Below are positions 1 through 8,576 of a DNA stretch of 64,000 bases, piece by piece. The stretch lies in contig NZ_CP071249.1 of NCBI RefSeq assembly GCF_024499055.1, positions 2,597,001 to 2,661,000 on the forward strand. Direction: 5' to 3'. The notes beneath the pieces are model-generated. The model saw only the letters and a program-made list of their open reading frames with translations, was not told the DNA's origin and made no database searches. How positions within the stretch are numbered: position 1 is the stretch's first letter; every line of letters begins with the position of its first letter. The position numbers and the translations under genes are program-made. Origin of the DNA: Turicibacter bilis. GTDB taxonomy: Bacteria; Bacillota_I; Bacilli_A; MOL361; Turicibacteraceae.

Positions 1-75
1 ATTACTTGTGTCGGTTTATTCTTCTTTGCGGATCGTCAGATGATTCATGAGTTGAAGAAAAAATTTCATTATTAA
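1..75 (+). CDS. 3' end of an unidentified gene
   Basis: The first 24 codons from base 1 are open in frame 1 and end at TAA (73-75). The tail begins ITCVGLFFFADRQ, a hydrophobic stretch followed by a charged end (HELKKKFHY), which suggests the cytoplasmic C-terminus of an integral membrane protein. Too little is present to name a family. The next promoter starts about 40 bases downstream, so it is probably a separate transcription unit from the met operon. Confidence 0.5.
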   Translation: MTCVGLFFFADRQMIHELKKKFHY

Positions 76-116
76 TTAATATTTTTCATAAAAAATACAA
101 ATTATGTAAGAAAAGA

Positions 117-145
117 TTTACAAATAGAAAAATAGATGTTATAGT
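117..145 (+). promoter_or_regulatory. Promoter of the metNIQ operon
   Basis: TTTACA (117-122), a 17-base spacer and TATAGT (140-145) form a good vegetative-sigma promoter. Predicted transcription start is near 152, about 30 bases before the first SAM riboswitch, so both riboswitches lie in the leader. Confidence 0.65.
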
Positions 146-180
146 ATCCATAAGTTAAATAATTCCAATTGAATCGTGAT

Positions 181-283
181 TCCTTATAAAGAGAAGTGGA
201 GGGACAGGCCCGATGAAGCTTCAGCAACCAGTACAGATGTACAGTGGTGCTAAATCCGACAGAGCTATTCTGAAAGATGAGGA
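181..283 (+). promoter_or_regulatory. SAM-I (S-box) riboswitch, copy 1
   Basis: This matches the S-box aptamer: AGAGAAGTGGAGGGACAGGC, the GATGAAGC segment, CAGCAACC, then GGTGCTAAATCC and AGATGAGG. The closing P1 helix can form between TCCTTAT (181-187) and ATGAGGA (277-283). It binds S-adenosylmethionine and, when occupied, allows the following terminator to form. It differs from copy 2 almost only in the helix loop near 231-245 and in the P1 flanks. Confidence 0.93.
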
Positions 284-307
284 GAACAGGTTAGTATGCT
301 GATTTTA

Positions 308-354
308 AACTAAGGTGTTCTTCTGATTTCTCAGAAGGAATCCTTAGTTTTTTT
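308..354 (+). terminator. Riboswitch-1 expression-platform terminator
   Basis: A long hairpin pairs AACTAAGG (308-315) with CCTTAGTT (342-349), with an inner TTCT(T)CTGA/TCAGAA stem, and is followed by a run of T. Its position directly after aptamer 1 makes it the regulated terminator of that riboswitch. Confidence 0.85.
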
Positions 355-366
355 AATTGAATAATA

Positions 367-470
367 ATCCTTATCGAGAGAAGTGGAGGGACAGGCCCGA
401 TGAAGCTTCAGCAACCAGTACAATGTACAAAGGTGCTAAATCCGACAGAGCTATTCTGAAAGATGAGGGA
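367..470 (+). promoter_or_regulatory. SAM-I (S-box) riboswitch, copy 2
   Basis: Second complete S-box aptamer, 186 bases downstream of the first. P1 is CCTTAT (369-374) with ATGAGG (463-468). The core from GAGAAGTGG to CAACCAGTAC and from GGTGCTAAATCC to AGATGAGG is identical to copy 1. The only internal difference is a short hairpin arm (GTACAATGTACAAAG instead of GTACAGATGTACAGTG). The near-identity indicates recent duplication or gene conversion. Confidence 0.93.
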
Positions 471-495
471 GTGAGTGAGAATTTATTTAGATTTG

Positions 496-534
496 AACGG
501 ACTTCTTTCATCAGCATAAGGAGTCCGTTTTTAT
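496..534 (+). terminator. Riboswitch-2 expression-platform terminator
   Basis: AACGGACTTCTT (496-507) pairs with AAGGAGTCCGTT (518-529) over about 12 bp and is followed by TTTATTTT. It is independent of the first terminator, so transcripts must pass two SAM-controlled terminators before metN. Confidence 0.85.
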
Positions 535-563
535 TTTGGAAACAGCAAGAAAGGAGAGTCAAT

Positions 564-1607
564 ATGATTGAACTGAAGAATGTGAGTAAAACTTTTTCGC
601 TAAAGGGGAAGATTGTTGAAGCGGTTAAAGAGGTTAATTTGACAGTAGAAGCTGGTGAAATTTTTGGGATTATTGGATATAGTGGTGCAGGCAAGAGTAC
701 TTTAATTCGATGTTTAAATTTTTTAGAAGTTCCAACTGAAGGTGAAGTGATTGTTAATCGTCAAGTGCTAAATCAATTATCGCCCAAAGAATTAAGATTA
801 GCTCGTCACAAAATTGGGATGATTTTTCAGCACTTCAATTTATTAAAGACACGAACTGTTTTTGATAACGTTGCTTATCCGTTAAAATGTCAAAAAATTA
901 GTAAAGAAGAAAAGAAGGAAAAAGTACTACGTCTTTTGAATTTAGTGGGTCTAGAGGATAAAGCAGATGTGTATCCTTCCCAATTAAGTGGGGGACAAAA
1001 GCAACGTGTGGCCATTGCACGAGCATTGGCTAATGACCCTCAAGTTCTATTATGCGACGAGGCAACATCTGCACTTGATCCACAGACGACAAAGTCGATT
1101 TTAAAACTTCTTAAAGAAATTAATAAAGAGTTAGGATTAACGATTGTGTTAATTACGCATCAAATGGAAGTGGTTAAAGAGATTTGTCATAAAGTTGCGG
1201 TCATGGAGAAGGGCCGTATTATTGAACAAGGAAATATTGTTAGTGTCTTTTCAAATCCACAATCAGAGATTACAAAAGATTTTGTGTCCTCATTATTCCA
1301 AGATGAGAAAATCTTTGAGTTATTAGCAGAAAGAGCACCACTAGAAGAACTGAGTCACTTAGAGAAGCTAGTTAAAATCTCATTTGTTGGTCAGCAAACA
1401 GGACATGCCTTTATTTCGAAGTTATCAAAGCAATTTAATGTAGAGGCAAGTATTTTATTTGGAAGCATTGAGATTATTCAAAAGACCCCGATTGGTCATT
1501 TGATTGTTAGCTTCCATGGTAACAAAGAAGAAATCTTTAGTGCGATTAACTATTTAGAAAACTCAGATATTCAGGTGGAGGTGTTAAAGAATGAATCAGT
1601 TGCTTAA
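564..1607 (+). CDS. metN: Methionine ABC transporter ATP-binding protein MetN
   Basis: ATPase subunit of the D/L-methionine importer; acts at the inner face of the membrane with MetI and the lipoprotein MetQ. The 347-residue protein has a Walker A motif GYSGAGKST (about residues 38-46), the LSGGQKQRV signature, Walker B LLCDEATSALD and the H-loop ITHQ, then a C-terminal NIL-type domain (about 265-347) that in known MetN proteins binds methionine. The ATG at 564 is chosen because GAAAGGAGAG lies just upstream; the frame stays open back to 357 but that would read through riboswitch 2. It overlaps metI by 17 bases, indicating coupled translation. SAM riboswitches predict repression when methionine/SAM is plentiful. 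Confidence 0.95.
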   Translation: MIELKNVSKTFSLKGKIVEAVKEVNLTVEAGEIFGIIGYSGAGKSTLIRCLNFLEVPTEGEVIVNRQVLNQLSPKELRLARHKIGMIFQHFNLLKTRTVFDNVAYPLKCQKISKEEKKEKVLRLLNLVGLEDKADVYPSQLSGGQKQRVAIARALANDPQVLLCDEATSALDPQTTKSILKLLKEINKELGLTIVLITHQMEVVKEICHKVAVMEKGRIIEQGNIVSVFSNPQSEITKDFVSSLFQDEKIFELLAERAPLEELSHLEKLVKISFVGQQTGHAFISKLSKQFNVEASILFGSIEIIQKTPIGHLIVSFHGNKEEIFSAINYLENSDIQVEVLKNESVA

Positions 1608-2271
1608 TCAAATTTGTCCGAATGTCGTAGCGTATTTTCCAGAGTTAATTCAAGCGCTATGGGATACATTATTGATGGTGGTCATCTCGGGATTGTTTGC
1701 TGTGTTAATTGGTTTACCCATTGGAGTTGTTTTAGTCGTGACAAGACCGGGACATTTGTTAGAACAAAAAGCAGTTAATCTGATAGTGGGGAAGTTCATT
1801 AATGTTTTTCGCTCGATTCCATTTATTATTTTATTAGCATTTATTATGCCATTAACTCGAGCAATTGTCGGAACATCGATTGGATTAAAAGGGGCAATCG
1901 TTCCTTTAGTGGTAGGAACTGCGCCATTTGTTGCTAGACAAGTAGAATCAGCCTTATTAAATGTGGATCCTGGTGTGATTGAAGCTGCAAAGGCAATGGG
2001 ATCAACGCCATTTGAAATTATTTATCGTGTCCTACTTCGAGAAGGGCTAGGTGGAATTATTTATGGACTAACGATTACGACGGTTAGCTTAATTGGATTT
2101 TCGGCCATTGCTGGAAATGTCGGTGGTGGAGGTTTAGGAGACTTCGCTATTCGTTATGGGTATCAGTACTATAAGGGAGATATTATGGTAGTAACGGTCA
2201 TTATTATTATCATTTTAGTTTCAATCGTTCAAAGTGTTGGGGAAGCGCTTGAACGAAAGTTCAGTCATTAA
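1591..2271 (+). CDS. metI: Methionine ABC transporter permease MetI
   Basis: Membrane permease of the MetNIQ methionine importer, 226 residues, the usual size. Hydrophobic segments fit five transmembrane helices. The cytoplasmic EAA loop that docks on MetN is visible as EAAKAMGSTPFEIIYRVLL (about residues 131-149). The sequence around FRSIPFIILL is typical of the family. Its start lies inside the end of metN and metQ follows 34 bases after its stop, so all three are co-transcribed. Confidence 0.94.
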   Translation: MNQLLNQICPNVVAYFPELIQALWDTLLMVVISGLFAVLIGLPIGVVLVVTRPGHLLEQKAVNLIVGKFINVFRSIPFIILLAFIMPLTRAIVGTSIGLKGAIVPLVVGTAPFVARQVESALLNVDPGVIEAAKAMGSTPFEIIYRVLLREGLGGIIYGLTITTVSLIGFSAIAGNVGGGGLGDFAIRYGYQYYKGDIMVVTVIIIIILVSIVQSVGEALERKFSH

Positions 2272-2305
2272 TGAACAAAGAAAAAAATCAAAGGGAGAGA
2301 TAGAA

Positions 2306-3121
2306 ATGAAAAAGAAATTATTAAGTATTGTAACAACGATTTGTTTAGGAATTTTATTAGTAGCGTGTGGTGGACAATCAGGAGATACTGACAAAGTCAT
2401 CAAATTAGGGATTAATGGAGAAGTCAATCAGATTTGGAAAAGTGTTCAATCACGTTTAGCAGATGAAGGGATTGATTTACAATTTGTAACATTTAGTGAT
2501 TATAATTTACCGAATCAAGCATTAGCTGATGGCGAAATTGATGCAAACTCTTTCCAAACTATTGCGTTTTTCGAACAATTTATTAACGATCATAATTTAG
2601 ATTTAACATCAATTGGCTATACGGTTTTAGCTCCAATGGGAATCTATTCATCAAAAATTTCTGACTTAAATGAGTTACCAGATGATTCAACTGTTTTAAT
2701 TCCAAATGATGCATCAAATGGAGGACGCGCCTTATTATTATTACAAGATGCGGGTTTAATTAAATTAGCGGATGAAGTTGGAATTACACCAACTGTAAAG
2801 GATATTGTTGAAAATCCTAAGAATCTTGAAGTTGTTGAATTAGTCGCACAACAATTACCACTTTCATTAGCTGATGCAGAAATTGCAGTTATTAATAATG
2901 GAGTTGCCGTACAAGCTAACTTATCACCTTTAAATGATTCTATCTATATTGAAAATACAGAAAGTGAGTCTGTTGTAAATTATTATAATATTATTGCGGC
3001 TCGTACGGAGGATAAAGATAATCCAACATTAAAAAGATTAGTGGAAGTTTATCAAACAGAGGAAACGAAAAAAGCAATTGAAGAGGAATATAAAGGGGCA
3101 AGTATTCCAGTTTTTGAATAA
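2306..3121 (+). CDS. metQ: Methionine-binding lipoprotein MetQ
   Basis: Extracellular substrate-binding lipoprotein of the methionine importer, 271 residues. It has a lipoprotein signal peptide: MKKK, a hydrophobic core, then the lipobox LLVACGG, so Cys (about residue 21) is the lipidated N-terminus. The NlpA/MetQ body follows (KLGINGEVNQIWKSVQ, TSIGYTVLAPMGIYS). The ATG at 2306 is preceded by AAGGGAGAG and begins the signal peptide directly; an upstream in-frame start at 2234 would bury it. Last transporter gene of the met operon. Confidence 0.94.
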   Translation: MKKKLLSIVTTICLGILLVACGGQSGDTDKVIKLGINGEVNQIWKSVQSRLADEGIDLQFVTFSDYNLPNQALADGEIDANSFQTIAFFEQFINDHNLDLTSIGYTVLAPMGIYSSKISDLNELPDDSTVLIPNDASNGGRALLLLQDAGLIKLADEVGITPTVKDIVENPKNLEVVELVAQQLPLSLADAEIAVINNGVAVQANLSPLNDSIYIENTESESVVNYYNIIAARTEDKDNPTLKRLVEVYQTEETKKAIEEEYKGASIPVFE

Positions 3122-3141
3122 GAGTATAGGGGGAGATTATC

Positions 3142-4329
3142 ATGGAACAAAAAATTATTAAAGTACAAGATTATTTAAATAAACGTCGAGAAGATTTTAT
3201 TCAGATTAGTCATCAAATTCATGAACGTCCTGAGAGTGCAAACGAAGAATATTTTGCCTGTGAGTTATTAAGTGAGACATTACGCCAAGCCGGATTCGAT
3301 GTTACTGTGAATGTGGCAGGTCATGAAACAGGATTTGTGGCTCGTAAAGCATCCTCTAAACCAGGTCCGATTATTGGGATTTTAGCTGAATATGATGCTT
3401 TAGCTGGACTTGGTCATGGATGCGGACATAATATTATCGGGGCTAGTAGTGTAGCAGCCGGTTGTGCATTAGCTCAAGTGATTGAAGAAACGGGTGGGGA
3501 AGTCGTTGTATTTGGAACGCCTGCTGAAGAAGGGGGAGATAACGGAAGTGCAAAAGGATCATTTGTTCGCGAAGGATTATTTAAGGACGTTGATGTTTGT
3601 ATGATGATTCATCCAGGTAGCAAGACGACTATTACTGGACCTTCTCTTGCTAATCATCCAATTGAGTTTGAATTCTTTGGACGACCAGCTCATGCAGCGG
3701 GATGTCCAGAGAAAGGAATTAATGCCTTAGATGCGATGATTGTGTTCTACAATGCAGTAAATGCACTTCGTCAACAATTGACACCAGATGTTCGTATTCA
3801 TGGAATTATTACACATGGTGGGGATGCACCAAATATTATTCCTGAATATACAAAAGCAAGATTCTATATTCGTGCTAATACGATTCAAGTTTGCGAAGAA
3901 GTGACTGAACGTGTGATTAAAGCAGCAGAAGGAGCAGCTTTATCGACGGGATGTGAATTAAAATATACGACTTATCAAAATATTGTGGAAGATTTAATTG
4001 TTTATCCAAAGTTTAATGAATTATTTACAAAAGTGGCGACTGACCTTGGACTAGAAGTAGAGGAACTTGATCCGAATGCTTCACGTGGTTCAACAGATGC
4101 AGGAAATGTGAGTCAAGTGGTTCCAACGATTCATCCATCACTTAAAATTTGTGAACCTCATGTTGCTAGTCATACTAAAGAGTTCAAAGAGGCGGCGGCT
4201 TCTAAAAGAGGTGATCAAGCGGTTTTAGATAGTGCTGAAATTTTAGCACGTATTAGTTTAGAGTTACTGTTAGATTCTCAAAAATTAAAAGAAATTAAAG
4301 ATGAGTTTGCATTGTTAAAAGCTGAATAG
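3142..4329 (+). CDS. M20 family amidohydrolase (AbgB/PM20D2-like), met operon
   Basis: Metal-dependent amidase/peptidase of family M20, 395 residues. Metal-ligand motifs are visible: EYDALAGLGHGCGHN (about 88-102), GTPAEEGGD and MIHPGS, then the lid domain with RPAHAAG, and STDAGNVS near the C-terminus. These resemble the aminobenzoyl-glutamate hydrolase / PM20D2 subgroup, which removes acyl or aminoacyl groups. It starts 20 bases after metQ with a good RBS (AGGGGGAG), so it is under SAM-riboswitch control. I infer that it releases methionine or another sulfur amino acid from an imported conjugate; the substrate cannot be read from sequence. A paralogue lies at 14634-15860. Confidence 0.85.
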   Translation: MEQKIIKVQDYLNKRREDFIQISHQIHERPESANEEYFACELLSETLRQAGFDVTVNVAGHETGFVARKASSKPGPIIGILAEYDALAGLGHGCGHNIIGASSVAAGCALAQVIEETGGEVVVFGTPAEEGGDNGSAKGSFVREGLFKDVDVCMMIHPGSKTTITGPSLANHPIEFEFFGRPAHAAGCPEKGINALDAMIVFYNAVNALRQQLTPDVRIHGIITHGGDAPNIIPEYTKARFYIRANTIQVCEEVTERVIKAAEGAALSTGCELKYTTYQNIVEDLIVYPKFNELFTKVATDLGLEVEELDPNASRGSTDAGNVSQVVPTIHPSLKICEPHVASHTKEFKEAAASKRGDQAVLDSAEILARISLELLLDSQKLKEIKDEFALLKAE

Positions 4330-4337
4330 TCAAAGAC

Positions 4338-4370
4338 AAACGCATAGAGCAATCTATGTGTTTTCTTGTT
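4338..4370 (+). terminator. Probable terminator of the met operon
   Basis: AAACGCATAG and CTATGTGTTT form a hairpin with a six-base loop, followed by TCTTGTTTTT. It sits nine bases after the stop of the M20 gene. Confidence 0.6.
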
Positions 4371-4466
4371 TTTATCATTGTTATTTTGCTGAAGAAAACA
4401 TAAAGTGATGATTAGTGAATATAATGAAGTAATTTAATCAAAGCTGTTGGGATAGGAGGAGAAGAA

Positions 4467-4919
4467 ATGAATTCATTTTTTGAAGGACTTGGAAAGAAAG
4501 TTTCTCAAACAGGACAAGATGCGATGAAAAAAACGAAAGAACTAGCTGAGATGACAAAAATTAATTCGCAAATCGCTGAGGAAGAGAAGAAACTGAATAA
4601 ATTATATATGAAGTTGGGACAACTTTATTATCAGATGCATAAGAATAATCCGGAGTTAGTATATACGGATATTTGCCAAGGAATAGGTGGATGTTTACAG
4701 ACTATTGATCGATATGAAGTGATGTTAAACGAGTTAAAAGGGATTAAGCGATGTGAGAAGTGTAAAACGGAAATGCCGATTTCATCAACGTTTTGTCAAA
4801 CGTGTGGAAGTAAATTAAATGATGAACGAGAAACCATTGTTTCGACCATTTGCCCGGAATGCGGAATGGAAAATGGAGGGCATGCAACGACATGTATTAA
4901 ATGTGGAAAGTTACTATAA
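4467..4919 (+). CDS. Zinc-ribbon domain protein with coiled-coil N-terminus
   Basis: A 150-residue soluble protein of unknown role. Residues about 1-85 are charged and helical (repeated EEEKKLNKLYMKLGQLYYQ-type pattern), consistent with a coiled coil. The C-terminal half carries two CxxC...CxxC zinc ribbons: CEKCKTEM...CQTCGSKL and CPECGMEN...CIKCGKLL. The start is supported by TAGGAGGAGAAG just before ATG. It is a single-gene unit closed by a strong terminator. Zinc binding is a safe inference; a function is not. Confidence 0.7.
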   Translation: MNSFFEGLGKKVSQTGQDAMKKTKELAEMTKINSQIAEEEKKLNKLYMKLGQLYYQMHKNNPELVYTDICQGIGGCLQTIDRYEVMLNELKGIKRCEKCKTEMPISSTFCQTCGSKLNDERETIVSTICPECGMENGGHATTCIKCGKLL

Positions 4920-4921
4920 GA

Positions 4922-4957
4922 AAAAGCTGTTGATGTTTAAATCAACAGCTTTTTTAT
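4922..4957. terminator. Bidirectional terminator
   Basis: AAAAAGCTGTTGAT (from 4921) pairs with ATCAACAGCTTTTTT around a TTTAA loop. Runs of A on one side and T on the other let it serve both the zinc-ribbon gene and the convergent aspD. Confidence 0.8.
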
Positions 4958-5045
4958 AATTATCTATCTAGAGGGAGATAAGTTTTTACATAATGAAAAC
5001 CTTTGGTTTATAAAAGCAACTTTAGAAATCAGTTCTGTATAGTGA

Positions 5046-6689
5046 TTACCATTTAAATGCGTTCCAATCTTCTGCGTATTTAGCGAATAATTCATTAATA
5101 GCTTTACCGATTTCAGCATATTCTTCATCTTTTAAGTTAGCTAATGAAACACGAATTGACCAAGATGGTCCTTCAAATCCACTACCATTTAATAAGACAA
5201 TACTGTAACGATCAGCTAATTCAAATAAGAACTCTAATGAATTTCGTTCCTCTTTAAGGTATTCAACGAATTCCTCACCATATTTAAGTTTTGCCCAAAC
5301 CAGTAAATCAATTTCGTCATAGTATGACGTACTATAAGGATTTTCTTCTAAGGTCAGTTCATCAAGGTAAGTATGTAATAACTGTTTACGACGACGACAA
5401 ATTTCTTTTGTTTGATTTTTATACGTATCATTTTTATCTAGTAAAGCAAAGATTGAGAAAAATGCCATCTGTACTTGTTGTGGGGTCGATAATCCGGCCG
5501 TATGGTTAAGTGCGACTTGACGGCTATCTGCTACAATACGGTCGATAAATGGAATATGATCTGGATCAGTTGTTAAAGCACCATAACGTTCTCTTAAAAT
5601 ATCTTTTGCGTCCTCGGGTAATTGCTCGATTAAATGATTGTAGACATTATCTTTTGCTAAGGCAATGACGCCAAGACGCCAACCTGTTACACCAAAGTAT
5701 TTTGAGTAAGAATAAACGCCTAGTGTATTGTAAGGCATTGAACACATTAAAGATTGAAACTTATCTGCGAATGTCCCATAAACATCGTCGGTAACAATCA
5801 TTAAATCTGGATTTTTAGATTCAACAATATGTTTCAAGTAGAACATAGACTCTTCATTGATTGCCACTGAGGGTGGATTACTTGGATTAACGACGCAGGC
5901 TAATTTAATTTTAGTATCTGCTAATTTATCTAGTTGTTCTTTAGGATATTGCCACGTATGGCGTCCATTTTCATTAACCTCAGAAGCATAGATTTTAACA
6001 ATGTCGAAATGATAGCGAGGTAAGTTTGCAATTTCGACATAAGGTGTAAAGATTGGAACAAACAGAGCAATTTTATCACCTGGTGATAAAATACGGTTGG
6101 CGATTAATGAATCAAAGATATAGCACATAGCAGCAGTTCCACCTTCAACTGCATATAAATCATGAGTTGCTGTTTTAGGGTCACCTCCCATCTCTTTAAT
6201 GACATAGTCCTTAACTACTTTTTCAGTATGAATTAGCATACGATCAGGAACTGGATAATTATCACCAATAATAGCATCTGTTAATTCGAATACCCAACTA
6301 TCAGGATCAAAATCAGGTTCCTTAATTCCATATTCAATAATAGCTTTTAATAACTCAACACCAGGAGCATTAGAATTATGCTTTGTATACATTAAGAAGC
6401 GATCATAAATTCCTGCTTTCTCCGGCATTCCCGCTAAATCTTTATCAGACCATGTTCGTTGGGTTTCTTCTACGGCAAATTGTCCAAAAGTAAAGAATGC
6501 TTGACGAGGAGTAGCGGCTGTCCAGTTTGGGTTACCACGTCCAGCATTTAACATCATTCGAATGCCTTTTTGCTCTGATTTTTTAGCCATTTTAATCAGT
6601 TCATCTTTTAATTCGAATGGACTTAAGCTTTCAACCTTCTTAATCATATCTTGAATTTTTTTACGTCTATTTTCTTCGTGTGTTGTCAT
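5046..6689 (-). CDS. aspD: Aspartate 4-decarboxylase (bifunctional aminotransferase/decarboxylase)
   Basis: PLP-dependent fold-type I enzyme of 547 residues that converts L-aspartate to L-alanine and CO2. The length and motifs fit the L-aspartate beta-decarboxylase family: an early GRGNPNW motif, NPSNPPS, VTDDVYGTF and the Schiff-base lysine region SYSKYFGVTGWRLG, with a C-terminal SWSIRVSLA. It is 37 bases downstream of aspT on the same strand, and the pair forms the known aspartate-alanine proton-motive cycle: decarboxylation in the cytosol consumes a proton. The start has an AGGAAG site nine bases upstream. Confidence 0.93.
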   Translation of the reverse strand: MTTHEENRRKKIQDMIKKVESLSPFELKDELIKMAKKSEQKGIRMMLNAGRGNPNWTAATPRQAFFTFGQFAVEETQRTWSDKDLAGMPEKAGIYDRFLMYTKHNSNAPGVELLKAIIEYGIKEPDFDPDSWVFELTDAIIGDNYPVPDRMLIHTEKVVKDYVIKEMGGDPKTATHDLYAVEGGTAAMCYIFDSLIANRILSPGDKIALFVPIFTPYVEIANLPRYHFDIVKIYASEVNENGRHTWQYPKEQLDKLADTKIKLACVVNPSNPPSVAINEESMFYLKHIVESKNPDLMIVTDDVYGTFADKFQSLMCSMPYNTLGVYSYSKYFGVTGWRLGVIALAKDNVYNHLIEQLPEDAKDILRERYGALTTDPDHIPFIDRIVADSRQVALNHTAGLSTPQQVQMAFFSIFALLDKNDTYKNQTKEICRRRKQLLHTYLDELTLEENPYSTSYYDEIDLLVWAKLKYGEEFVEYLKEERNSLEFLFELADRYSIVLLNGSGFEGPSWSIRVSLANLKDEEYAEIGKAINELFAKYAEDWNAFKW

Positions 6690-6726
6690 ATAAAACTTCC
6701 TTTCAAACGTTCAAACTATTTTTAAA

Positions 6727-8412
6727 TTAGGAGAAGAAGATAATGACGATAGAACCCCAAACGGTTAATAAAATGTTACCAACCGCGTATGGGACAGTGT
6801 ATCCAAGTACAGGGGCATTACTTTTCGCCTTTTCACAGATAGCTCCAATAGCAGCAGTTGTTGTTAACGCTCCTGCAGTAGCACCAAGTGTAATGGGTGC
6901 CTTGAACTTAAAGACGTATTTCCCTAATAAAATTCCTGCCAATGTTGGAATGATAGTTACAATGACACCAGCTAAAAAGAAACTAATTCCAGATGTTTTT
7001 AATCCAGAAACAAAACCAGGTCCAGCATTAATTCCAACGACAGCAACGAATGCTGCTAGCCCTACATTACTTAAGAACCAGGCAGTACTTGAGGGAATAC
7101 GACCAATGGTTGGACGACGTGAGTGAAGTAGTCCAAAGATTAATCCCATAATCAGTGCCCCACCACTTGTTGATAAACTGATTCCTACTTTTCCAATCAT
7201 TAAAGCTGGAATCCCGATTAATCCACCAAGTAGAATCCCAAGGCCTACAAAAATCATATCTGTCTCATCAGAATTACGCGCTGGACGACCTAATTGATAA
7301 GCCAGTACTTCAACTTCATCTACCGGTCCAGTTAAGGTAAGAACATCATGATTTTGGACGATTGTATCATTTTGGTAAGGTACTTCTTCACCAGTACTTT
7401 GAAGTTTAGAAATAAATACTCCTCGAGTAAGTGTATGATGACGAATTTCTTTAATTGATTTACCAATAACCTTATCACTTTTAACGTAAACAGCTAGTGA
7501 TTCTGTTGGGAAGTTAATTAAGTGATAATCTGAGATTTCTTGTCCAATATCTAATAAGTTAATTTTTTCAACATCTCGTTCTTTAAAGGCGAAAGCGACA
7601 TGATCATTTTTTTGAATGACCTCATCACCGGCTGGCTTGAACACTTTATTTTCGCGTTTAATTCGAACAAGGAATAAACGAATACTATCTCGTGCCAGTT
7701 TTTTTTCAATAGTTGAAACTGATTGTCCAACATATTTGTCACTAATAATATATGCACGATAGTCTAAGTCACCCGCCCGTGAATTTTCTAAGCTATTTTC
7801 AAGTTTATCTTTTGAGATATTGTCAAGCTTTTTACTTTCTTCTTCAAGATCAACACCAAGTATTTTTGGTCCAACAGTGGCTAAAATAAAAGCACAACCA
7901 ATCGTTCCAAAGATATATGTTACGGCATAACCTACGGGCACAAAATCCATCATTGATTTTTTATCACTAGCAGCTATACTTAAGTTTGATATAGCATCTT
8001 GTGCAACACCAATAACTGCTGATTGAGTTAAAGCGCCTGCAGCTAAACCAGAGGCCTGACCAGCGTTGTATCCGAGAATTTTTCCGACTATAATCGTAGA
8101 AATTAAACCAATGACACAGACGATAACAGAAAAAATTACTTGAGGAATTCCTTCTTTTTTTAATCCTTTAAAAAATTGAGGTCCGGCATTATACCCTAAT
8201 GCAAATAAGAAAAGAAGGAAAAACACAGACTTAACAGTGTCGTCAATCGTAATATTTAATTGTCCAATAATAACACCTGTAATAAGTACACCAGTGACGG
8301 ATCCGACTTTAAATGATCCGATTTGAATTTTTCCAACTGCATATCCAATGGCCAATGTTAAAAATAAGGCAAGCTCTGGATGTGATTGGAGAGCATGTAC
8401 GAACCATGTCAT
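6727..8412 (-). CDS. aspT: Aspartate:alanine antiporter AspT
   Basis: Membrane exchanger of 561 residues, the usual size for AspT. It has two hydrophobic halves of about five helices each around a hydrophilic centre (about residues 185-375) containing two TrkA-C (RCK-C)-like modules, for example KYVGQSVSTIEKKL and DKVIGKSIKEIRHHT. Repeated glycine-rich motifs such as TQSAVIGVAQDA and LTTTAAIGAICEKA occupy matching places in the two halves. It exchanges external aspartate for internal alanine electrogenically. First gene of the aspT-aspD operon. Confidence 0.92.
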   Translation of the reverse strand: MTWFVHALQSHPELALFLTLAIGYAVGKIQIGSFKVGSVTGVLITGVIIGQLNITIDDTVKSVFFLLFLFALGYNAGPQFFKGLKKEGIPQVIFSVIVCVIGLISTIIVGKILGYNAGQASGLAAGALTQSAVIGVAQDAISNLSIAASDKKSMMDFVPVGYAVTYIFGTIGCAFILATVGPKILGVDLEEESKKLDNISKDKLENSLENSRAGDLDYRAYIISDKYVGQSVSTIEKKLARDSIRLFLVRIKRENKVFKPAGDEVIQKNDHVAFAFKERDVEKINLLDIGQEISDYHLINFPTESLAVYVKSDKVIGKSIKEIRHHTLTRGVFISKLQSTGEEVPYQNDTIVQNHDVLTLTGPVDEVEVLAYQLGRPARNSDETDMIFVGLGILLGGLIGIPALMIGKVGISLSTSGGALIMGLIFGLLHSRRPTIGRIPSSTAWFLSNVGLAAFVAVVGINAGPGFVSGLKTSGISFFLAGVIVTIIPTLAGILLGKYVFKFKAPITLGATAGALTTTAAIGAICEKAKSNAPVLGYTVPYAVGNILLTVWGSIVIIFFS

Positions 8413-8576
8413 AATAATTACCTCATTTTTTAAAATTTTTTAGCATCACTTACTTATTTTAAACATTTGTTTTTATCCTATACTTTTTAAAAGTGCACTT
8501 TATCTTGCTTAGATAAGAATATGAATAGTAAAAGGATATAAACTACTAAAGATAAAAAAAGAAATGAGGTGGAGAT

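Noticed and set aside
357-563. Extended N-terminus for MetN
   Set aside because: It would translate the second riboswitch and terminator; the ATG at 564 has its own RBS and starts the ABC domain.
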